Source of the DNA: Vreelandella subglaciescola
Lineage (GTDB): Bacteria; Pseudomonadota; Gammaproteobacteria; Pseudomonadales; Halomonadaceae
Length of the DNA: 64,000 nt
Direction: 5' to 3'
Assembly: GCF_900142895.1 (NCBI RefSeq)
Contig: NZ_LT670847.1
Span: 806,001 to 870,000 of the forward strand
This document shows, piece by piece, positions 23,967 to 31,903 of the stretch. Each line of letters begins with the position of its first letter. Position 1 is the stretch's first letter. The notes under the pieces are model-generated. The model saw only the letters and a list, made by a program, of their open reading frames with translations. It had not been told where the DNA came from and ran no database searches. The translations under genes were made by a program, and so were the position numbers.

Positions 23967-24058
23967 GACTGCCCTGGCCATCATTCAACGTTACTTGAGA
24001 GTTGCGTCACTCAGGACCTGAGGGCTGCCTCAAGGTCAAGGTATCTTGACGCAAGTGA

Positions 24059-24508
24059 TCACATCAGGAAGGGAGCGGCAATAACGAGATAACGTGCCGT
24101 CTTGGCAAGCGCCACGATCGGCAAGAAACTCCACAACGGCTCGCGCATGATCCCGGCTATTACGGTGAGCGGGTCACCGATAATCGGCACCCAGCTCAGC
24201 AATAATGACCAACGCCCGTAGCGGTGATAGGCCCGTCGGGCTTTCGCCAACCGGGCTTCGCTAGCAGGAAACCAGCGCTTATGCTGGAAGCGCTCGACAT
24301 ACAGCCCCATCAGCCAGTTTATCGTTGAGCCCAGCGTATTGCCGATGGCAGCCGCCAGCACCAGAACCCAGACCAAATACTGATCATTCAACAGCAACCC
24401 AACCAGCATCACTTCCGACTGAAGGGGAAGCAGCGTAGCGGCACCCAATGCTGCCAAAAAAAGCCCTGCATAACCGGTTAATTCACCCATCAGATCATGC
24501 AGAACCAC
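24059..24508 (-). CDS. YqaA-like (DedA/SNARE-associated family) membrane protein
   Basis: A ~149-residue inner-membrane protein. The segment ATLLPLQSEVMLVGLLLN, then AAAIGNTLGSTINWLMG and LLLSWVPIIGDPLTVIAGIMR, is typical of YqaA proteins, relatives of the DedA family that are implicated in lipid carrier or membrane homeostasis. The start is uncertain: GTG at 24508 or ATG at 24490, neither with a good ribosome site. The upstream 42-codon frame copied from nudF ends at 24495, between the two candidate starts, so coupled translation is possible. Confidence 0.8.
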   Translation of the reverse strand: MVLHDLMGELTGYAGLFLAALGAATLLPLQSEVMLVGLLLNDQYLVWVLVLAAAIGNTLGSTINWLMGLYVERFQHKRWFPASEARLAKARRAYHRYGRWSLLLSWVPIIGDPLTVIAGIMREPLWSFLPIVALAKTARYLVIAAPFLM

Positions 24509-24623
24509 ATGAAAGCGGCATGGCCCGAATCTCGCAAGCCTGGCACTCCTCGCGCAAGGAAAGTTCGACGGCGGCGCGAGTAAACGGCGGCGTTAACAGC
24601 GATGCAGACGATACGAACGCCAT
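24495..24623 (-). pseudogene. chimeric 42-codon frame with nudF-derived start
   Basis: The frame starts MAFVSSASLLTPPFTR, exactly like NudF, then reads AAVELSLREECQACE and ends at TGA 24497-24495. It carries no Nudix domain. The nudF ribosome site is kept (GGGAG before ATG). It is either a decaying fragment of a duplicated nudF or a leader frame that now feeds ribosomes into the YqaA gene, whose start it overlaps. Confidence 0.6.
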
Positions 24624-24690
24624 GCGGCACTCCCGGTCAGGCCAGTGGAAAGGCCTTATTATCAGTGCTTAACGCCGGGAATGCCAACCG
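24548..24690 (-). repeat. second copy of the nudF promoter/5' region, upstream of yqaA
   Basis: Same orientation as 23822-23966. It carries the same AGTGGAAAGGCC-like stretch, a GGGAG ribosome site and start codon, with scattered substitutions and one 2-base gap. It provides the 24059-24508 gene with a nudF-like upstream region. Confidence 0.88.
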
Positions 24691-24720
24691 CCCGCTAACG
24701 TTGCAAGGCGTCGGAGTGGC

Positions 24721-25380
24721 TTAGAGGGTCTCGAGCAGAGATCGGGCGTCATCGCGCAGCGTTTCGTCAGAATCACGGCGCGCCTCGCGTGCAGTACCGT
24801 TCACCGCTTGCTGGGCATGCTGGCGGGCTGCCTGCGTTCTGTCTTCGTCAGCCAAAAAGGTGGCGTAATAATAGTTGACGTCAATGCCGTCGGGGCGAAC
24901 AGCCAGCGCGCGCTGGAACATCTGATCCGCCTTGTCACTGTCGCCAAAGCTGACCAGCCCGCCGGGCACGCGAGCGTAAAGAATCCCCAGCGTCACGTAG
25001 GCCGAGCCGTTGTTGCCGTCCGGATCCAGCTGGATGGCGCGCTCAAGGGCCTGGCGCGCCGCCTTGGCATCGCCCAGCGCCCCGAGACCACCACGTTCGC
25101 CGGCGTAAGCCGCCAGCACCAGCCCTTGCCAGACCAGCACTTCGGCGTTATCCGGGTGTTTTTCTGCCAGCGCATTCACGTCCTCCACCAGCGCTTTGAG
25201 CGTCGCCTCACGCTGCCCTTCCGGCACTTCGGCCAGGGTATATTCCACGCGATTTTTTAACTCGAAAAAGCCGCTCGGATCATCGCCGAAAGCGGCACTG
25301 GACAAGGTCAGTGACGATAGCGCAACAACGCCTGCAAGAGCGGTGGCCATCGCGGTTTTCTGGATAAATAGCGGGCGCAT
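24721..25380 (-). CDS. exported TPR protein
   Basis: A 219-residue protein with an N-terminal signal peptide (MRPLFIQKTAMATALAG then VVALSSLTLSSAAFG, probable cleavage after ~32). The rest is made of TPR-like helical repeats: EVLVWQGLVLAAYAG, AARQALERAIQLDPDG, AYVTLGILYARVPGG and DQMFQRALAVRPDGIDV. It is probably periplasmic and acts in protein contacts. It is divergent from the glycosyltransferase, and the shared gap contains a PmrA/QseB-like box. A specific role is not evident. Confidence 0.8.
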   Translation of the reverse strand: MRPLFIQKTAMATALAGVVALSSLTLSSAAFGDDPSGFFELKNRVEYTLAEVPEGQREATLKALVEDVNALAEKHPDNAEVLVWQGLVLAAYAGERGGLGALGDAKAARQALERAIQLDPDGNNGSAYVTLGILYARVPGGLVSFGDSDKADQMFQRALAVRPDGIDVNYYYATFLADEDRTQAARQHAQQAVNGTAREARRDSDETLRDDARSLLETL

Positions 25381-25512
25381 ACGAGATTCCTCATTGTTAT
25401 TACTGACTGTTGTTGGTGCTGACTGTCGTTGTAACTGCTTTATGTCGCCGTCTTCAATGTAACGAACGTTTGAATGATTCGCCAGTTATGCCCCGAGACA
25501 ATCCCGGTCAAC

Positions 25513-25529
25513 GTTAAGGGTTTTTTAAG
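25513..25529 (+). promoter_or_regulatory. PmrA/QseB-like response-regulator box upstream of the glycosyltransferase
   Basis: GTTAAG-N5-TTTAAG, two TTAAG half-sites 11 bp apart, matches the direct-repeat form recognised by PmrA/QseB-type OmpR regulators. It lies 48 bases upstream of the glycosyltransferase start and in the divergent region shared with the TPR gene. A close relative of this site precedes the two-component operon at 26673. Confidence 0.6.
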
Positions 25530-25576
25530 CCAACTGCGGGATGCTGCGTCTACCATCAACCCGCAGGAGTAGACGC

Positions 25577-26677
25577 ATGACATTTCTGACCGTTATTCGG
25601 CGTAATGATCGTATGCGGCGTTTGGGCAAGGCGCTGGAAAAGAAGGCCAAGGCAGGACTTTATTCCCTGGCGGCCAGAAATCGCCTGGCGCCGCGCCCGG
25701 TGAGCGCCGCAACGCTTGACGGCGTTGAGCGCATCCTGCTGGTACGGCCCAATTTTCGTCTGGGCAATGCGCTAATCAGTGCCCGTCTGATCGAAGCCTT
25801 TGCCCACGGCCGGCCTGACATCACCGTCGACTATCTGGGCACTGACACCACGCAATCGCTGTTCAAGGGCATGCCGCTTGGCCACTACCATGCGCTAAGC
25901 CGCTCGATGCTGCTGCGCCCCTGGCGGTTGGTGGCGCTGTGGTTGGCCCTGCGCCGGCGCCACTACGACCTGGTGATCCAGGTCGCCGACAGCTCTTTTA
26001 CCGGCTGGCTATGCACGCAGCTTTCCGGAGCACGCCAGTCGGTGGGCAAACGCGGCAAGCTGGCCTCAAGCTACCACTGGGTGATGAATGAGCCGTGTCG
26101 CCATGCGTATGACTTGCCGGCAAGCATCGCCACGCCGCTGCAACTCCCCTGCAAAGCGGCTCCCTGGCTGCAAATAGACGCCGAGGAGCGCTTTCGGGCC
26201 GCCCGCCTGCTGCATGGCATTGCCGAACACGGCGCCGCGCCTGTTGGCGTGTTTATTGGCGGCCATCTGGATAAGCGGCTGCCGCTGGCGTTCTGGCAAG
26301 CCCTGTTCACGGCACTCAATGCGCGCCGTCTTCCCTTTCTGGTGCTTGCCGGCCCCGAAGAACAGGACGCTTGCCTGGCACTTGCCCCGCATTTGGGCGA
26401 CTGGGGTACGGCGGCTCCGCTCATGCCGCTACGCGACTTTGCCGCCTGCATCTCGCTGCTGCCCCGCCTTATCACCCCCGATACCGGCCCCATGCACATG
26501 GCCGCGGCGCTGGGTATACCGGTCATCGCCTTGCTGAATGTAGAAACGTCACAGCGATTTGCTCCCCGTGGCGCGCAAGACAGGGTGCTGCTTTACCCCA
26601 CCGCAGCTGAGGTTGCCGAGTGCGCGATGCGGGAGACTCAACGCTCGCCCGCGCCTGGGCTTGCCCAAAGCGCGTAA
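25577..26677 (+). CDS. glycosyltransferase family 9 (heptosyltransferase-like)
   Basis: A 366-residue GT9-family protein, the family of LPS heptosyltransferases. The N-terminal ERILLVRPNFRLGNALISARLIEAF corresponds to the acceptor domain motif, and the C-terminal LITPDTGPMHMAAALGIPVIALL to the ADP-heptose-binding motif. The start at 25577 follows AGGAG by seven bases. The short basic N-terminus may contact the membrane. The neighbouring PmrA-like box and two-component system suggest that it modifies the envelope under stress; this is inference. The acceptor is unknown. Confidence 0.87.
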   Translation: MTFLTVIRRNDRMRRLGKALEKKAKAGLYSLAARNRLAPRPVSAATLDGVERILLVRPNFRLGNALISARLIEAFAHGRPDITVDYLGTDTTQSLFKGMPLGHYHALSRSMLLRPWRLVALWLALRRRHYDLVIQVADSSFTGWLCTQLSGARQSVGKRGKLASSYHWVMNEPCRHAYDLPASIATPLQLPCKAAPWLQIDAEERFRAARLLHGIAEHGAAPVGVFIGGHLDKRLPLAFWQALFTALNARRLPFLVLAGPEEQDACLALAPHLGDWGTAAPLMPLRDFAACISLLPRLITPDTGPMHMAAALGIPVIALLNVETSQRFAPRGAQDRVLLYPTAAEVAECAMRETQRSPAPGLAQSA

Positions 26678-26689
26678 GGGTTTCTTAAC
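26673..26689 (+). promoter_or_regulatory. PmrA/QseB-like box upstream of the two-component operon
   Basis: CGTAAG-GGTTT-CTTAAC shares its central GGTTT and the 11-bp spacing of TAAG/TTAA half-sites with the box at 25513. It overlaps the stop of the glycosyltransferase gene and is 70 bases before the 100-codon membrane gene that leads into the response regulator, which fits autoregulation. One half-site deviates from consensus. Confidence 0.5.
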
Positions 26690-26758
26690 AAAACAGCTGT
26701 AACACGGACTCATGCCCGTCTGAGTCGCATGCCGCATCGACACCTTGAGGAGTCCCTT

Positions 26759-27061
26759 ATGAATATTACCCACCTGACGAATGCGCGCACCGATATGGCC
26801 TTGACGTTCAGCCGCTATATGCCGCTCGTGCTGGCCGGCGCTGTCTGGCTCAGCGTGGCGCTGCTCAGCACTGCCTCTTCCACGCTGGATGCATGGCTTG
26901 GCGGCATCGCGCTACTGGCCGCGTTGGGTCACCTTATGCTGCCGGTTAGCGAGAACCACGGCGTTGACCAACACGCCACTAAGTTCAATCCGGCAAACAT
27001 CGCGTCCAGCATCAGCATCGCCGCCAGCCTGACCATAGTGGTACTGTTCCTGCTGCAATAG
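26759..27061 (+). CDS. small membrane protein of unknown function
   Basis: A 100-residue protein that I do not recognise. Three hydrophobic segments are visible, at about 20-38, 44-62 and 82-99 (YMPLVLAGAVWLSVALL, AWLGGIALLAALGHLML, ISIAASLTIVVLFLLQ). The linker SENHGVDQHATKFNPAN is probably a loop. The start at 26759 has GAGGAG upstream. It lies between a PmrA-like box and the response regulator gene 46 bases downstream, so it is probably the first gene of the two-component operon and could act as a small modulator of the kinase. That role is a guess. Confidence 0.75.
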   Translation: MNITHLTNARTDMALTFSRYMPLVLAGAVWLSVALLSTASSTLDAWLGGIALLAALGHLMLPVSENHGVDQHATKFNPANIASSISIAASLTIVVLFLLQ

Positions 27062-27107
27062 GCCATGCTGCAAATCGGCCGTTCAACCATCTACCGCGAG
27101 TCCTGCC

Positions 27108-27770
27108 ATGCGCGCACTGCTGATCGAAGATGACCCGCTGCTGGGCGACGGCATCAAAACGGCGCTGGAACGGGAGAAATACACCGTCGACTGGTTTACC
27201 CGGGGCAGCGAGGCGATAAGTGCGGTACATAACGAAACCTTCAGCGTCATGATTCTTGATCTGGGGCTTCCCGACATGGACGGTATGCAGGTGTTACAGC
27301 AGCTGCGGCACGAGACAACGTTACCCATTTTGATTTTAACCGCGCGCGATGCGGTCGAGGAGCGCATCCGCGGGCTGGATGCCGGCGCCGACGACTATGT
27401 GCTCAAACCCTTTGATTTACAGGAACTGCTGGCGCGCCTGCGCGTGGTTACCCGGCGTGCCACGGGGAGAGCCTCGCAGGTACTCACCCTCGGCGCTCTG
27501 AGCATCGACGAGGCCGAGCACAGCGTTATCTGGCACAATCAGGCCATCAAACTGGGGCGGCGCGAGTTTGCCTTGCTGCTGGAACTCGCACGCCATGCCG
27601 GCAACGTGCTGTCCCGGCCTCGCCTTGAGAGCCTGTTGTACGGCTGGGACGAAGCAGTCGAATCCAACACCCTGGAAGTCCACGTGCACCATTTACGTAA
27701 AAAGCTCGATAAACACCTGATTGTCACAGTTCGCGGGATTGGCTACCGGCTTGATCGCCAGGCGACATGA
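27108..27770 (+). CDS. OmpR-family response regulator, QseB/PmrA type
   Basis: A 220-residue two-domain regulator. The receiver domain has the acidic pair EDD (residues 7-9), phosphoacceptor Asp51 (MILDLGLPDMDG), Thr78 and Lys100 (VLKPF). The C-terminal winged helix reads LGRREFALLLELARHAGNVLSRPRLESLLYG and HVHHLRKKLD. The closest family types are QseB and PmrA. Its stop overlaps the kinase start by four bases. Candidate binding boxes are at 25513 and 26673. Confidence 0.92.
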   Translation: MRALLIEDDPLLGDGIKTALEREKYTVDWFTRGSEAISAVHNETFSVMILDLGLPDMDGMQVLQQLRHETTLPILILTARDAVEERIRGLDAGADDYVLKPFDLQELLARLRVVTRRATGRASQVLTLGALSIDEAEHSVIWHNQAIKLGRREFALLLELARHAGNVLSRPRLESLLYGWDEAVESNTLEVHVHHLRKKLDKHLIVTVRGIGYRLDRQAT

Positions 27771-29185
27771 TTTCCATACGCCGCTATTTCACCCGCACCC
27801 TGACGCTGATGCTGGTGGCAGGCGGCGGCATCGCGTTTGCCGCTGCGTATTTGATCACCGATCACGAAATGGAAGAAATACTCGACGCCCAGCTGAGTTT
27901 GCATGGCCGCGTGCTTACCGGTCAGCTGAGCCGCGAGACAACGCCTGCGCAGTATCAGCGTATTGCCCAAAGCCTGAGTATTCCCCGCTACCCGTCAGTC
28001 GTTTATCAGCACGGTGAGGCGCTGCCACCACCGGCCACGGCCACGCCGCCTGCGCTTTACCACGAAGAAGAACGAAACCTCGGGGTCGGGCTCTGGAACC
28101 GCGATAAAACCCCCCGACTGTTGACCGGCAAATGGAATAACCACGGCCTGTTTCCCGCCCCACAGGAAGAAGGCTATCGCTGGGTCACGTATAACGGCAG
28201 CCGTTGGCGGGTTTTCAGCCTGTGGGATAACGCCAGCGCCACGTGGTTGAGTCTGGGCCTGCACGGCAGCTTTCACGATGAGGTTGTGGAACGTATTGCG
28301 TGGAACAACCTGATTCCCATGCTGGTACTGCTACCGCTACTGCTATGGCTGATGAACCGCATCATACGGCGCGGGCTGTCTCCCGTGCGGCAGCTGTCGC
28401 GTCAGGTTGAAGGGCGTAGCGCCCGGGATTTAAGCCCCATCACCACCCCCGTACCGGACGAAATTGAAGGGCTGCGCCGCTCGTTGAACGCGTTTATTAC
28501 CCGGCTGGAAGAAACGCTGAAGCGAGAGCGGCGCTTTACCGCCGATGCCGCCCACGAGCTGCGCACCCCGCTGGCGGCCCTCCGCATTCATCTGGATAAC
28601 GCCCAGGCCGGCGAACAGCAGTCACTGCGCAAGGCGTATACCGGCGTGGAGCGCTTACAGCGAGTTGTCGAGCAGCTTCTGGTGCTGGCGCGGCTTGACC
28701 GCACGACAAAACAAAGTGCCGGCGTGATCGATATCTACCCGACCGTGTCCGACATCATGGCCGATTTATGGCCACAGGCGAACGCGCGCCAGCAACACCT
28801 TGAGCTAACCGGGAAAACGCGCCTGCCCGTGGCCGCAGACGACGTACAGGTCGGCATACTGGTACGCAACCTGATCGATAATGCCCTGCGCTACACGCCC
28901 GATAACGGCACTGTCACGGTTGAACTCGGGACCCAGGATGATCAGCCCTATCTCGCGGTGTGCGATACCGGCCCGGGTATTCCCCAGGAGCTCTTGCAAG
29001 CGGTGACGGAACGTTTTCGCCGCGCCGCGGACCAGCTGACCACGGGCAGCGGGTTGGGGTTATCCATTGTGCTTGAACTCGCCGAGCGCCAGCAGGCAGG
29101 CTTGACGTTACACAACCGCCAGCCGCACGGACTGGAAGCCCGAATTACGTGGTCTGCCCTGCCCGCTGAGCCCCGCAACCCGTAA
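27767..29185 (+). CDS. sensor histidine kinase, QseC/PmrB type
   Basis: A 472-residue inner-membrane kinase. Membrane helices lie at about 10-30 and 182-199, enclosing a ~150-residue periplasmic sensor part rich in Trp and Tyr. A HAMP segment follows, then the phosphorylation site RRFTADAAHELRTPLAALRIHL (His263) and the ATP-binding N, G1 and G2 boxes (NLIDNALRYTP, VCDTGPGIPQE, GSGLGLSIV). The signal is unknown. QseC/PmrB relatives sense cationic peptides, metals or quorum-type cues. Confidence 0.92.
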   Translation: MISIRRYFTRTLTLMLVAGGGIAFAAAYLITDHEMEEILDAQLSLHGRVLTGQLSRETTPAQYQRIAQSLSIPRYPSVVYQHGEALPPPATATPPALYHEEERNLGVGLWNRDKTPRLLTGKWNNHGLFPAPQEEGYRWVTYNGSRWRVFSLWDNASATWLSLGLHGSFHDEVVERIAWNNLIPMLVLLPLLLWLMNRIIRRGLSPVRQLSRQVEGRSARDLSPITTPVPDEIEGLRRSLNAFITRLEETLKRERRFTADAAHELRTPLAALRIHLDNAQAGEQQSLRKAYTGVERLQRVVEQLLVLARLDRTTKQSAGVIDIYPTVSDIMADLWPQANARQQHLELTGKTRLPVAADDVQVGILVRNLIDNALRYTPDNGTVTVELGTQDDQPYLAVCDTGPGIPQELLQAVTERFRRAADQLTTGSGLGLSIVLELAERQQAGLTLHNRQPHGLEARITWSALPAEPRNP

Positions 29186-29221
29186 ACACGACGTGACGAG
29201 AACACAATGAAAGGCAGAAAC

Positions 29222-29761
29222 ATGACGCGCTGGCGCGATCCGGCGAAAGATCCGCGCCAGGAACCCAAAAGCAACGTGATTACCGCCGAAGGTGCGGCGC
29301 GCATGCGCGGTATTCTGGAGCATTTGTCGCGGGTGAAGCGCCCGGCGCTTTCCACCAAGGTGGGCGAGGCTGCCGCCCAGGGCGACCGCTCGGAGAACGC
29401 GGATTACACCTATAACAAAAAGGAGCTTAACCGCGTCATCGCGCGGATCCGCTACCTGACCAAGCGCCTCGACGAGCTGCAGGTGATCGACCGCCTGCCT
29501 GCCGATACCGGCAAGGTCTTTTTCGGCGCCTTTGTCGAGCTTGAGGACGAGCACGGCGAGACGCTGTCGCTACGCATCGTCGGCCACGATGAAACGGATA
29601 CCCGAAAGCGCTGGATCAGCGTTGATGCACCGCTGGCCAAAGCACTGTTAGGCAAGCAAATTGACGACGATGTCACGGTATCAGCACCCGGCGGCGACAG
29701 CCTGTATAGCGTCAATACAATTCGCTACGCGCCCCGCCATGACGGGCATTCAGGACGCTGA
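29222..29761 (+). CDS. greB: transcription elongation factor GreB
   Basis: GreB rescues backtracked RNA polymerase by promoting transcript cleavage. The N-terminal coiled coil carries the tip GDRSENADYTYNKKELN with the acidic residues that act in the active site, and RVRYLTKR-like RIRYLTKRLDEL follows. The C-terminal FKBP-like domain reads VFFGAFVELEDE and SVDAPLAKALLGKQ. ATG 29222 (MTRWRD) has AAGG seven bases upstream. A start at 29207 is also possible. About 20 extra residues precede the region aligned to E. coli GreB. Confidence 0.93.
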   Translation: MTRWRDPAKDPRQEPKSNVITAEGAARMRGILEHLSRVKRPALSTKVGEAAAQGDRSENADYTYNKKELNRVIARIRYLTKRLDELQVIDRLPADTGKVFFGAFVELEDEHGETLSLRIVGHDETDTRKRWISVDAPLAKALLGKQIDDDVTVSAPGGDSLYSVNTIRYAPRHDGHSGR

Positions 29762-29784
29762 AACCTTGTTTTCCCAGCACAACA

Positions 29785-29798
29785 TTGATCCACATCAA
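29785..29798 (+). promoter_or_regulatory. FNR/Anr box upstream of cyo
   Basis: TTGATCCACATCAA is a perfect match to the FNR/Anr consensus TTGAT-N4-ATCAA. It lies about 330 bases before the cyoA start, in the 364-base gap after greB. In relatives Fnr/Anr represses the cyo quinol oxidase when oxygen is low. The rest of the gap (29800-30125) shows no other clear site, although two pyrimidine-rich tracts may hold the promoter. Confidence 0.7.
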
Positions 29799-30191
29799 CC
29801 TTGGGTGCGACACAGGTGTGGCAAAAAGTCGCTTCACAGCGTCCTTTCACATCCTTGATAATACCCCTCCTCGCGGTTAAAGCCGCTGCGTTTGGCCTCC
29901 CGGTTTTCTCTCTCCCTTTCCGGGCAGACGCTCTGGCTTTACCTGCGGGCGTACGCCGAGCGAAGCGCCCCACCGCCCGTCACCACCACAGCAATGGCGG
30001 CAAGCTCCATGCCACCAATTAGCTTGCTAATAGTTAGCCTGCCTAGCACTAGCGGAGTGATGTTGGTTTGCTTGTCCCTGACAGGCCTGGGGCGTTTTGC
30101 CTCTCCACTCTCACGAGGTCGCAAGATGAGAAGAAAGAGCTTTACGCGCGCCATCGGTACCTTGTTGCTGATCACGCTGCCGCTGTTGCTA

Positions 30192-31048
30192 GGGCCTGTT
30201 GACGTTTCACATTGGGAGCCACAACAAACAGCACGCCAAGGCCACCATGCTTTCGTAGTTTCGCTTGAGCTTATCGTAGCGCGTCGCAATGGCGCGATAC
30301 GGTTTCAGTCGAGCAAAGGCATTCTCAACCAGATGCCGGTAGCGATATAACCCCCTGTCCAGATTGGCATTTCCTTTTTTCGAGTTACGCCTGCGTGGAA
30401 TCACCGCCGCCATGCCTTTGGCCTCGATCTGCTCACGGATACGTTCACTGTCATAGCCCTTGTCAGCCACCAGCGCATCACCTGCTGGCAAGTCGTCAAT
30501 CAATGCCTGGGCTTCCGTGCTGTCGTGCACCTCACCCCCGGTTATCCTGAAGGCAATCGGTAACCCATAAGCATCCACGGTCAAGTGGATCTTGCTGGTA
30601 TTGCCTGCACGACTTTTGCCGATGGCTTCTGCGTCTTCCGTGGCAGCCCCTGTGCTGTCCTGATGAGCCTTGACGTAGGAGCCATCAATGAACAGCCACT
30701 CGACATCAGGATCTTCCACCAGCGTGTTGAAAATCCTCATCAGCTTTCCACTCGCTGACCAGGCGTTAAAACGCTTGTAGACCGTATTCCAGGGGCCAAA
30801 CGTCTCCGGTAGATCCCGCCACGGGCAGCCGGTGCGCATCCGATACAGGATGCCTTCCACCGTGGTACGCAAGTCAGCCTTGTCATAAATACCTTGTTGA
30901 AGCAGGATAGGTTTCAGCTTCGACCAGTGTTCATCCGTGAGCATTTGTCGGGGCATGGCAGGCTTGCAGTTTGTTGGCGTAGGAACCTTTATTCTGCGAG
31001 CTTGCCCCTATCCTGCCAATACCCCTGCCATGAAACGTCAACACGCCC
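30192..31048 (-). mobile_element. IS5-family insertion sequence, copy 2 (857 bp), inside cyoA
   Basis: Inverted copy of the element at 21106-21962 with the same terminal repeats, flanked by TA on both sides (30190-30191 and 31049-31050). The empty target was CTAG within the CyoA lipobox codons. Both cyoA halves adjoin this same copy, so the junctions are those of a simple insertion. The transposase is on the opposite strand to cyo. Confidence 0.95.
30207..30956 (-). CDS. IS5-family DDE transposase (copy 2)
   Basis: Protein identical over all 249 residues to the transposase at 21198-21947, with Asp91, Asp165 and Glu211 as the probable catalytic triad. It is transcribed against the cyo operon and may hinder read-through from the cyo promoter. 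Confidence 0.95.
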   Translation of the reverse strand: MPRQMLTDEHWSKLKPILLQQGIYDKADLRTTVEGILYRMRTGCPWRDLPETFGPWNTVYKRFNAWSASGKLMRIFNTLVEDPDVEWLFIDGSYVKAHQDSTGAATEDAEAIGKSRAGNTSKIHLTVDAYGLPIAFRITGGEVHDSTEAQALIDDLPAGDALVADKGYDSERIREQIEAKGMAAVIPRRRNSKKGNANLDRGLYRYRHLVENAFARLKPYRAIATRYDKLKRNYESMVALACCLLWLPM

Positions 31049-31903
31049 TAGCAGGCTGCGGGTCTGCCCTGCTGGATTCCAAGGGCCAGATCGGCCAGGA
31101 GCAGACGCGGCTGATCTTGACCGTTTTTGGCCTGATGATGATCGTGGTCATTCCGGTTATCGGCATGACCTTCTGGTTTGCCGTACGCTATCGGCGCAGC
31201 AACAAAAACGCGGTTTACCACCCCGACTGGTCGCACTCCAACGCCATTGAAGTGGCGATATGGCTGATTCCCTGCATCATTATCGCGATCCTCGCGACAA
31301 TGACATGGAAAACCTCCCATAGCCTTGACCCCCACAAGCCTATTGAAAGCGACGTTGCCCCGATGGAAATCCAGGTCGTTTCGCTGGATTGGAAATGGCT
31401 GTTCATCTATCCCGAACAGGGCATCGCCACGGTCAACGAGGTCGCCTTTCCCAAAGACGTACCGGTACGCTTCCGGGTGACGTCGGGCTCGGTGATGAAT
31501 GCGTTTTTCATTCCCCATCTGGGCAGCCAGATCTACGCCATGGCGGGCATGGACAACGACGTTCACCTGATCGCCAATGAAAAAGGCGTTTATCCGGGAC
31601 GTTCCACCAACTACAGCGGCTCGGGTTTTGCCGGCATGACGTTTGACGCTCACGCGACCTCACCAGAGGCGTTTGACGACTGGGTTGAAAACGTCCGCGA
31701 GTCCGCCGATAGCCTCACTTTCCCCGAGGAATACGAGGCGCTGGCCTTACCCACCCGGGATGTTCCGGTGAAATATTTCTCCGAGATATCGCCCCGGCTG
31801 TATGAAGACATTGTTCAGAGTTTTCATACCGGCCGCGACGGCGATGCATCCCCAAATAGCCACGGCGATGCGCCGATGAGCGCGGAGGCAGCGGAATAAC
31901 ATT

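Larger units (their letters stand above)
30126..31899 (+). pseudogene. cyoA: cyoA (quinol oxidase subunit II) interrupted by an IS5-family element
   Basis: CyoA is the lipoprotein subunit II of cytochrome bo3. The gene starts at 30126 (GAGG eight bases upstream) with the signal peptide MRRKSFTRAIGTLLLI then TLPLLL, and is cut by the IS at 30192-31048. It resumes at 31049 with CTA GCA GGC TGC, so removal of the IS and one TA restores the lipobox LLLAGC. The whole mature part is open to 31899, including two membrane helices, the cupredoxin region EIQVVSLDWKWLFIYPEQG and VMNAFFIPHLGSQIYAMAGM. The 5' frame runs into the IS and stops at 30350. The 3' frame stays open back into the IS, to possible ATGs at 31030, 30955 and 30937, so an aberrant N-terminus could still be made. 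Confidence 0.93.

Noticed and set aside
21106-31048. Segment already inverted by recombination between the IS copies
   Set aside because: Both IS copies have matching TA duplications, and the two cyoA halves flank the same copy, which fits two simple insertions.
30937-31899. A normal intact cyoA starting inside the IS
   Set aside because: The first ~37 codons are IS terminal sequence. The true signal peptide lies at 30126-30191 on the other side of the element.
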